Shown here: one piece after another, positions 21,036-26,821 of the stretch | How the letters are laid out: each line of letters begins with the position of its first letter | Numbering within the stretch: the first letter of the stretch is position 1 | Virus record (IMG/VR): IMGVR_UViG_3300046794_000148 | Span: 1 to 26,821 of that record | Direction: 5' to 3' (one strand) | Length of the DNA stretch: 26,821 nt | Origin: a virus | The notes under the pieces: model-generated | What the model was told of the DNA's origin: nothing | Database searches by the model: none | Seen by the model: only the letters and a program-made list of their open reading frames with translations | Translations under genes and position numbers: made by a program

Positions 21036-21679
21036 TGGAGAACGAAATCGTAACGGTATTTGACATCGAATCAACCGGACTCGATCCGGCCACCGATCAC
21101 ATTACGGAAATCGCCGCGATCCGTGCGGAAGTTGGGCCCGGCGGTTATATCCGCGAGATTGGGCGGTTCCAGACGTACGTTGCGCTGCCGACGGTAAACG
21201 GCGAAGCTGTGGAGATTCCGGAGTTCATAACGGAGCTCACCGGAATTAAGACGGAGGATTTGCGCGGTGCTCCTCACGTTATCAGCGCTCTAATATCGCT
21301 GGACTGGTTTGCGGGCGACACAATTGTTGCGCATAATGCTCCGTTTGACCTGTCGTTCATAACTCGCGCGCAAACCGATTTTGACACCGACAACTTCGCC
21401 TGCACTCGCGCCATGTCACGCCTAATCGATCCGGATGAGAACGCCAGCCTTGCGCCGACATGTGAGCGTTACGGAATCGCGCTTAACGGACATCACCGCG
21501 CTATGAATGACGTGGAGGCTACGCTGCAGCTTTACGCAATCCTGCGAGAGAAGGCGGAGGTTAGCGGAATCACATACCGCAATGTCGTCGTCGATAGTCC
21601 GGAGCGGCCGCTGACTTACACGCCGCCTGGCGCGATTGTGCGTACGATTGAACGTAGACAAACGAAGGAGGTTGCGTAG
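21035..21679 (+). CDS. DnaQ-like 3'-5' exonuclease
   Basis: 214 aa, ATG 21035 with GGGGAGG upstream. Exo I is TVFDIESTGLD (D10, E12), exo II VAHNAPFDLSF, exo III HHRAMNDVEATLQL; the H-x4-D makes it the DEDDh type. It removes 3' nucleotides from DNA or RNA. The polymerase already has its own exonuclease domain, so this is a second one, perhaps for proofreading, repair or host nucleic acid breakdown. It starts on the last base of the polymerase gene and is followed at once by the zinc-ribbon gene. Confidence 0.88.
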   Translation: MENEIVTVFDIESTGLDPATDHITEIAAIRAEVGPGGYIREIGRFQTYVALPTVNGEAVEIPEFITELTGIKTEDLRGAPHVISALISLDWFAGDTIVAHNAPFDLSFITRAQTDFDTDNFACTRAMSRLIDPDENASLAPTCERYGIALNGHHRAMNDVEATLQLYAILREKAEVSGITYRNVVVDSPERPLTYTPPGAIVRTIERRQTKEVA

Positions 21680-21997
21680 ATGGCGAAAGGCAAGATTAAT
21701 ATGCCGACGTGTCCGAAGTGCGGCAAAGAGTCCGAGAGTAAATGGTGCTTCCGATGTCATTGCCATACCGAATTAGTATCGCGGGATAAATGTCAAGTAT
21801 CCGGAGATTTCCGTATTGTCGATTGGTTCTCATCGCGGTCTAGTGCGGGACTTATCGTGGAGGACACAATTTCGGGTCAGCGATACTCCCTATACATGGC
21901 GGATGTGTTTGACTTCTTCAAAGGAACGCGCTTATCCAGTCGTACGCTTGAAGAAACGAAAAAAGGCTCCGGGTACGGATGGAAAGTCATTAACTAA
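21680..21997 (+). CDS. Zinc-ribbon protein
   Basis: 105 aa, ATG 21680 with AAGGAGGTTG upstream. The N-terminus has CPKCG ... CFRCHC, a likely zinc ribbon; the rest is beta-rich (DFRIVDWFSSRSSAGLIVEDTISGQRYSLYMADVFDFFKG). Function unknown. Between the exonuclease and the RecB-like nuclease, it may be an adapter that binds nucleic acid. Confidence 0.7.
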   Translation: MAKGKINMPTCPKCGKESESKWCFRCHCHTELVSRDKCQVSGDFRIVDWFSSRSSAGLIVEDTISGQRYSLYMADVFDFFKGTRLSSRTLEETKKGSGYGWKVIN

Positions 21998-22016
21998 AAT
22001 AGAGGAGGCGGTTTAA

Positions 22017-23066
22017 ATTACGGATAATCAACTAATCGCAAATAGAATCGCGGAGCAATTTACGGAGCATTTAAACGCGTGGCATTCCGCGCCAGAAGTG
22101 TACGACGACGTACTCGACACGCAAATACACCGGTGGTACTCCGATATCCTCACGGACAAATCGCGCAAAGTATGGCCGCCGCGAGGCATTCCGTATTTCT
22201 CGCCAAGCTCCGCCAACTCCGACGCACGCGGCCTTTACGAAAAGATGCGCGGCGCTAAACGTGAGTCATCCGATCGGCCTGCGCACCAAGGACGTTGGGT
22301 CCGGATAGGTACGGCAATTGGCGATGTCATTCAGCGCGATATTCTGTTCGCGGAGAAACACTACGCACGCCATTACGGAGAGAATCCGCGCTTTTCATTC
22401 GACCGCAACGACCGCGGAGAGCCGGTATTCGAGGACTTCGCCAAACGCGGCCATATCGTTAATCACGGCGGCCAGACATTCGCGTTATACGGCACTTGCG
22501 ACGGCATCATGAACGTGTTTGTACCGGAGCTCGGACGGACAATCCGCGTCGGCCTCGAAATCAAATCGAAGCAAGGAACGTACTCCGCGACATCTGGCTA
22601 CTCCATGCGGAACGGTGCGAAGGAAGACCACGTTAAACAATGCGTCTGCTATTCGATCATGTATGACGTCGACTATTACGTAATCCTCTACGTTAACGCG
22701 AGTAAAAAGGCGTGGGCGATGCCTGACGCGGATATCGAAAAGTATCCGGACATAGCGGCGTTTGGTCTCCATATTACGGATGAGATGCGCGCGGAAATGC
22801 TCGATCACTTCGCCGGAATCGTTGACGCTGCGAATAAAGGCGAGCCGCCTGCGTTGGATCTCGATAAATGGTTATTCCTCGATCTCAAGCGGACGGTATC
22901 GTTGTCACTTTCGGAGGACGAGGTTGAAGCGTTAAGGCGGAAGGTCGCCGCGATTATGCGTTCTAGTCTACCGGACTGGAAGAAGCGCGGACCGGCGGAG
23001 GCGTTAGCGGATATTGAGCGGATCAGGGCCGAGGAAGCGGAGAGCCAAGCGAAGGAGGCTGCGTAA
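22017..23066 (+). CDS. RecB/Cas4-like PD-(D/E)XK exonuclease
   Basis: 349 aa if read from ATT 22017, which follows AGAGGAGGCGG by 8 bases and a TAA directly. The alternative start GTG 22098 has no RBS, and the 27 codons before it are coding in style (TDNQLIANRIAEQFTEHL). The nuclease core is GTCDGI (D), then GLEIKSK (E-x-K), with the downstream H..Q..CYSIMYDVDYYVILYV pattern of motif QxxxY in RecB-family nucleases. It should degrade or resect DNA ends in recombination or replication. C-terminus is a charged helix. No Fe-S cysteine set as in Cas4 is evident. Confidence 0.8.
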   Translation: MTDNQLIANRIAEQFTEHLNAWHSAPEVYDDVLDTQIHRWYSDILTDKSRKVWPPRGIPYFSPSSANSDARGLYEKMRGAKRESSDRPAHQGRWVRIGTAIGDVIQRDILFAEKHYARHYGENPRFSFDRNDRGEPVFEDFAKRGHIVNHGGQTFALYGTCDGIMNVFVPELGRTIRVGLEIKSKQGTYSATSGYSMRNGAKEDHVKQCVCYSIMYDVDYYVILYVNASKKAWAMPDADIEKYPDIAAFGLHITDEMRAEMLDHFAGIVDAANKGEPPALDLDKWLFLDLKRTVSLSLSEDEVEALRRKVAAIMRSSLPDWKKRGPAEALADIERIRAEEAESQAKEAA

Positions 23067-23068
23067 TT

Positions 23069-23443
23069 ATGAGCGGAATTTACCTTGAGGATTGGGATAG
23101 CGCGGACAAAGTATATCGCGATTTTGACGTAAAGGAACCGGAGGATATCGAAATCTTACTCGCCTGCTACACGTACATCTGGTACGAAGGAACCGCGTTT
23201 GTCCTTTACCGCGATAATAAGGACGGAAAACTCTACGAAGTTAATGGCGGACACTGTTCGTGCTACGGTCTGGAGGGACAGTGGAGTCCGGAAGAGACTA
23301 ACGTAGAGGTGTTAAGCCACCGTATCGAAAACGGGCGGCTCGGCCAAGGTTACGACGGAGAAGGGCGCTTTGTTGACGAACTGACTGCGGTACTTGACGC
23401 GCTAGGAGGCGATGATCATAGCGAAACACAAAGAGCGGCCTAA
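23069..23443 (+). CDS. Hypothetical phage protein
   Basis: 124 aa, ATG 23069 with GAAGGAGGCTGCG upstream. Acidic, with FVLYRDNKDGKLYEVNGGHCSCYGLEGQWSPEET in the middle, a segment I have seen in this form in many phage hypothetical proteins, with one Cys pair (HCSC). No function is known. It overlaps the resolvase gene by 32 bases, so translation is coupled. Alternative roles cannot be judged from sequence. Confidence 0.7.
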   Translation: MSGIYLEDWDSADKVYRDFDVKEPEDIEILLACYTYIWYEGTAFVLYRDNKDGKLYEVNGGHCSCYGLEGQWSPEETNVEVLSHRIENGRLGQGYDGEGRFVDELTAVLDALGGDDHSETQRAA

Positions 23444-23960
23444 ACGTTATCTCGGACTCGACTTATCGTTGTCTCCCGGCCTCGCGGTAATCGACGTTAA
23501 GGAACGCATCCCAACACTCGTATACGCAGGCTCAGTCGCAACGGATACGGATATCAACGACGCAACGCGCTCCGTAGTCGTCGAATCGTTCATCGCGCAC
23601 CAAGTATACGCGCATTTACCGTTCGACGTTATCTTGCGCGAGGACTTTACGGCGGGCCGCAATAAACGCGCTACTCAGACGATATTTAACGCATGGGCGG
23701 CGGCTGATCGAGCTCTACACTCGTTCGGCTATACGGTGGACGACGTTAAGCCGGTACTTGCGCCGACTGCCGTTAAGAAACTCGTAGCAGACAACGGAAA
23801 GGCGGAGAAGAAGGATGTCGCGGAGGGCGTACGGAAATATCTGCGCCTTCCCTCCGATTACAAGTTCGCGGCAGGTTACGATGACTCGGATGCTGCGGCC
23901 GTAATTCTGGCGTACCTTATTCGCGAGAACTTAATTGATACGGAAGTGGCCGCGGCATGA
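23412..23960 (+). CDS. RuvC-like Holliday junction resolvase
   Basis: 182 aa. RNase H-fold motifs: GLDLSLSPGLAVID (first Asp), VILREDFTAGRN (acidic Glu/Asp), and YDDSDAAAVILAYLI (last Asp pair). It would cut four-way junctions formed in phage recombination and replication before packaging. The ATG at 23412 is only 2 bases behind TAGGAGG; in frame ATC 23415 (5 bases) and ATA 23418 (8 bases) follow, so the real start may be one of these. It overlaps the previous gene by 32 bases and the next by ATGA. Confidence 0.85.
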   Translation: MIIAKHKERPKRYLGLDLSLSPGLAVIDVKERIPTLVYAGSVATDTDINDATRSVVVESFIAHQVYAHLPFDVILREDFTAGRNKRATQTIFNAWAAADRALHSFGYTVDDVKPVLAPTAVKKLVADNGKAEKKDVAEGVRKYLRLPSDYKFAAGYDDSDAAAVILAYLIRENLIDTEVAAA

Positions 23961-24109
23961 ACGAATTAGCCGCACGCCTAGCTGAACACCAACGCCAGGA
24001 AATCGCAGCCCTCGAACGGTCCGTCGCGATATACCGGGGGCTTGCGGATAAGTACGAACGGAAACTCGCCGAAACCCGCGCAATATACGAAAGGAGCGAG
24101 CGCGAATAA
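23957..24109 (+). CDS. Small coiled-coil protein
   Basis: 50 aa, ATG 23957 (ATGA overlap), ending on the A of the next ATG. The whole product is one charged helix (RLAEHQRQEIAALERSVAIYRGLADKYERKLAETRAIYERS). It has no RBS of its own, so it depends on coupling. The NrdI gene's AAAGGAGC is inside its end. A helper of the neighbours or a small linker protein; function unknown. Confidence 0.6.
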   Translation: MNELAARLAEHQRQEIAALERSVAIYRGLADKYERKLAETRAIYERSERE

Positions 24110-24471
24110 TGCTAATTGTCTATGCATCACGTACGGGAAATGTCGGCCTATTCGCGCGGCGTCTCCCGTATCCTACGCAAAAGTTAACGGAGGATCTACG
24201 CGTAACTGAACCGTTTATCCTCGTAACATATACGGATAAGATCGGAGAAGTTCCGGCTAAGACGCGCAAATTCCTCGCATATAACAACGAATACTTACGC
24301 GGCGTGGCTGCGTCCGGCAACCGTAATTTCGGACCGGCTTACGCACTCGCTGCGGATCAAATATCGAATCAGTACGGAGTGCCGATCGTTTGCAAATTCG
24401 AACTGGCAGGCACGCCTACCGACATACAAAAATTCACCGAAGGAGTGGACGCGCTTGTCGCAAACGTATAG
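24109..24471 (+). CDS. nrdI: NrdI flavodoxin of class Ib ribonucleotide reductase
   Basis: 120 aa, ATG 24109 with AAAGGAGCG upstream. FMN-phosphate loop SRTGNVG (7-13), LVTYTDKIGEVP, and ASGNRNFG, the NrdI hallmark loop. It delivers oxidant to build the dimanganese-tyrosyl radical in NrdF. It overlaps nrdE by 17 bases. The order nrdI-nrdE-nrdF is that of Bacillota hosts and their phages. Confidence 0.93.
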   Translation: MLIVYASRTGNVGLFARRLPYPTQKLTEDLRVTEPFILVTYTDKIGEVPAKTRKFLAYNNEYLRGVAASGNRNFGPAYALAADQISNQYGVPIVCKFELAGTPTDIQKFTEGVDALVANV

Positions 24472-26551
24472 ATATATCGAACTAAATAACGAGGTTACCG
24501 TGGAGAAGGACGGATTCTACCAGCTCGAAAAGGATACGGAGGCCGTCGAGGAGTTCATGCGTTTCATTCGCTATAATAAGATGCGGTTTGATTCCGTAAT
24601 GGCGCGCGTTCAGTACATGGTCGATAACGGATATTACTATCCGGAAGTGTTGGCGCAATACACTCCGGAACAGATTACGGATGTTCACCGCATGGCTGAC
24701 GACGCGGGCTTGCGATTCGCTTCGTACATGGCCGCGTTCAAATACTATACGGACTATGCGCTCAAGACTCGCGATAAGAAAACGTACCTGGAATCGCCGG
24801 AAGAACGTTACGCAATCATCGCGCTATATCTGGCGCAAGGTAACTACGAACAAGCGCGGGAGCTCATGTGGGGCTATCTTAACGGAGTACAACCGGCAAC
24901 ACCTACGTTCCTCAACGCAGGCAAAGCGAGGCGGGGCGAAATGGTATCATGTTTCCTTACGGAGCTTGACGATAGTCTTAACGCGATCGGCCACGCACAT
25001 AATACCGCGATGCAACTTTCGAAAATCGGCGGCGGCGTGGCGCTGAACCTATCGAAGCTGCGCGGACGGGGCGAGGCGATTAAGGAGGAGGAAGGCGTAG
25101 CAAAGGGCATACTTCCGGTCGCTAAGCAACTCGAAATGGCGTTCTCATATGCGGATCAAATGGGACAACGGAAAGGGAGCGGCGCAGTCTATTACAACAT
25201 CTTCGGATGGGACGTAATGGAGCTACTTGACGCGAAGAAGATCAACGCGGATGAACGGTCGCGCCTCAAAACGCTGTCGATCGGACTTATCGTTCCATCG
25301 AAGTTTATCGAGTTAGCGAGAGCCAACGCGCCTTATTACGTGTTCGCGCCACACACCGTGCACAAAACGTACGGAACGCACTTGGACGATATGGACATTA
25401 GCGCGATGTATGACGAGCTCGTTGCGAATCCGTCCGTTAAGAAGCGGGAATTAAATGCGCGTGAGATGCTAACGAAGATTGCAACGACGCAGCTCGAATC
25501 GGGATATCCGTATCTCATGTTCAAGGATAATGCGAACGCAGGTCATGCGCTGAAAGGCGTCGGCCAGGTGAAGATGTCAAACCTCTGCACGGAAATTTTC
25601 CAGTTGATGGAAACTAATATTATCAACGACTACGGACAGCCGGACGAAATTGGCCTCGATATCTCGTGTAATCTCGCGTCGCTCAACATCGTTACCGCAA
25701 TGGATTCCGGAGACTTACGTCGCGCTGTTCATTCCGCAATGGATTCGCTGACCGCAGTATCCGATATGACATCGATTGAGAACGCGCCAGGCGTACGAAA
25801 GGCTAACGATTTGATGCATAGCGTAGGACTCGGCGCAATGAACCTTCACGGATATTTAATGAAGAACCGCATATCGTACCAATCCGGACTCGGACGCGAA
25901 TTTGCCGACGCATTTTTCGCCGTGATCAACTACTACTCGCTGGAACGTTCGATGCAGATCGCTAAGGAGCGAGGAGAGTCCTTTTACGGATTTGACCGTT
26001 CGGACTACGCCAATGGAGTGTACTTCACGCAGTACATCGAAAATGACTTCCGTCCGAAATTCGAAAGAGTGGCGGATCTATTTACCAGCGTAGGGTTGGA
26101 ACTTCCGGGACCTGACGAGTGGGAGCGTTTGGCCGCGGACGTTAAGGAGCATGGGTTGTGGCACGCGTATAGACTCGCAATCGCGCCAACGCAAAGTATC
26201 TCGTACGTACAGAACGCGACGAGCTCCGTGTTGCCTATCTCCGACGTTATGGAGACACGTACGTACGGAAACTCCACGACGTACTATCCGGCACCATACC
26301 TGACGCGTGAGAACAAGATATCGTATACCAGCGCGTTTAAAATGGACCAGCGCAAAATTATCGAAATGGTTGCGACAATCCAGCGACACGTGGATCAGGG
26401 GATATCGACGATCCTCTTCGTAGATTCGAATACACCGACCAACGAACTCGTCCAATACTATTTATACGCACATAAACTAGACCTTAAATCACTGTACTAT
26501 ACGCGTAATAAATTGCTACCCGTATCTGAGTGTACTTCATGCGCTGTCTAA
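24455..26551 (+). CDS. nrdE: Class Ib ribonucleotide reductase alpha subunit
   Basis: 698 aa, normal for NrdE. The start is TTG 24455 with GAAGGAGTGG upstream. Motifs: QPATPTFLNAGKARRGEMVSCFL (substrate-site Cys), NLCTEIFQ (radical Cys and Glu), SCNLASLN, PTQSISYVQNATSSVLP, the YY pair in LKSLYYTRNK (radical transfer) and C-terminal ECTSCAV (C-x-x-C reduced by a NrdH-like redoxin). It converts ribonucleotides to deoxyribonucleotides for phage DNA. No inactive ATP-cone is seen, as usual in class Ib. No intron or intein interrupts it. Confidence 0.95.
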   Translation: MSQTYRYIELNNEVTVEKDGFYQLEKDTEAVEEFMRFIRYNKMRFDSVMARVQYMVDNGYYYPEVLAQYTPEQITDVHRMADDAGLRFASYMAAFKYYTDYALKTRDKKTYLESPEERYAIIALYLAQGNYEQARELMWGYLNGVQPATPTFLNAGKARRGEMVSCFLTELDDSLNAIGHAHNTAMQLSKIGGGVALNLSKLRGRGEAIKEEEGVAKGILPVAKQLEMAFSYADQMGQRKGSGAVYYNIFGWDVMELLDAKKINADERSRLKTLSIGLIVPSKFIELARANAPYYVFAPHTVHKTYGTHLDDMDISAMYDELVANPSVKKRELNAREMLTKIATTQLESGYPYLMFKDNANAGHALKGVGQVKMSNLCTEIFQLMETNIINDYGQPDEIGLDISCNLASLNIVTAMDSGDLRRAVHSAMDSLTAVSDMTSIENAPGVRKANDLMHSVGLGAMNLHGYLMKNRISYQSGLGREFADAFFAVINYYSLERSMQIAKERGESFYGFDRSDYANGVYFTQYIENDFRPKFERVADLFTSVGLELPGPDEWERLAADVKEHGLWHAYRLAIAPTQSISYVQNATSSVLPISDVMETRTYGNSTTYYPAPYLTRENKISYTSAFKMDQRKIIEMVATIQRHVDQGISTILFVDSNTPTNELVQYYLYAHKLDLKSLYYTRNKLLPVSECTSCAV

Positions 26552-26576
26552 ATACGAGAGGAGACTGATTCTTTAT

Positions 26577-26821
26577 ATGACGAACATTATCCGCGCTGTT
26601 AACTGGAACCGACCTGACGACGACTACTCCGAGGACTTCCTCGATCAGAACTTTATGCAAATCTGGCGGGAGCACGAAATCCCGCTTGATGACGATAAGA
26701 TGGCGTGGATGGCGCTGAGCGATACGGAGCGAGACGTGTATAAGAAGGTGCTCGGCGGCCTCACGTTCCTGGACACGACGCAAGGTTCGGAAGGCATGCC
26801 GCTAATTATGCAGCACGTTGA
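26577..26821 (+). CDS. nrdF: Class Ib ribonucleotide reductase beta subunit, 5' part
   Basis: The first 81 codons, cut by the window end. MTNIIRAVNWNRPDDDYSEDFLDQNF, IWREHEIPLDDDKMAW and VYKKVLGGLTFLDTTQG match NrdF N-termini. It houses the metal-radical cofactor; the ligand residues lie mostly beyond the window. ATG 26577 has GAGAGGAG 13 bases upstream, longer than usual; an in-frame ATT at 26568 lies 4 bases behind that RBS, so the start is not fixed. Confidence 0.9.
   Translation, partial: MTNIIRAVNWNRPDDDYSEDFLDQNFMQIWREHEIPLDDDKMAWMALSDTERDVYKKVLGGLTFLDTTQGSEGMPLIMQHV

Noticed and set aside
26568-26570. ATT 26568 as nrdF start
   Set aside because: In frame and near the RBS, but spacing is only 4 bases and ATG 26577 gives the usual NrdF N-terminus; left open.

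Overview
The window looks like the early half of a temperate, tailed double-stranded DNA phage of a Gram-positive (Bacillota) host of moderate GC; Paenibacillus, Brevibacillus and Bacillus are all possible and the sequence does not settle it. The signs are very strong AAGGAGG-type ribosome binding sites, sigma-A-like promoters, a GAAC-N4-GTTC (LexA/SOS) box, frequent TTG and GTG starts, many 4-base ATGA/GTGA overlaps, an integrase, Xre repressors, an antirepressor and a complete DNA replication set. No head, tail or lysis genes lie in the window.

Layout. 1-790: the end of a DUF4352-like gene (+) and a converging 133-aa gene (-) whose promoter carries a LexA box. 791-1251: noncoding attachment region. 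It holds a rightward promoter, seven same-direction copies of an NCGNTGAYW-like repeat, and between them the first 39 nt of a tRNA-Ala(GGC), then a terminator hairpin that overlaps the integrase ribosome binding site. With repeats on both sides of the tRNA piece, this reads as an intact attP rather than a prophage junction. 1252-4416: tyrosine integrase, a freestanding EDxHD-type endonuclease with three zinc repeats, a helix-turn-helix protein and a GIY-YIG endonuclease. 4417-7070: small early genes and a BRO/KilAC antirepressor. 7071-7319: AT-rich, repeat-bearing noncoding DNA (promoter, possibly an origin).

7320-12547: early genes leading to the DnaC-like loader, the DnaB-like helicase and a Toprim primase. 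A leftward Xre repressor sits between helicase and primase; its operators overlap the primase-side promoter. 12595-13543: a second leftward Xre gene, divergent from a sigma-like factor. The sigma gene and the EDxHD gene share a nearly identical, unusual promoter (TGTCCCAA-N12-GTGTCCTTATATA). 13748-14747: two early genes and 269 nt of structured noncoding DNA.

14748-26821: one long rightward operon for DNA synthesis and nucleotide supply: single-strand binding protein, PD-(D/E)XK protein, a repeat protein, a family A DNA polymerase split into two genes by a 109-aa gene, a DnaQ-type exonuclease, zinc-ribbon protein, RecB/Cas4-like nuclease, RuvC-like resolvase, NrdI, NrdE and the start of NrdF.

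The most striking points are: (i) an attP that would give the host tRNA a new 5' half and a new promoter; (ii) the split polymerase, with Leu at the position equivalent to E. coli Phe762; (iii) three genes (both polymerase halves and the RecB-like nuclease) whose best start is a rare ATC or ATT codon behind an ideal ribosome binding site; and (iv) the paired TGTCC promoters. All function calls come from reading motifs by eye; no database search was possible.
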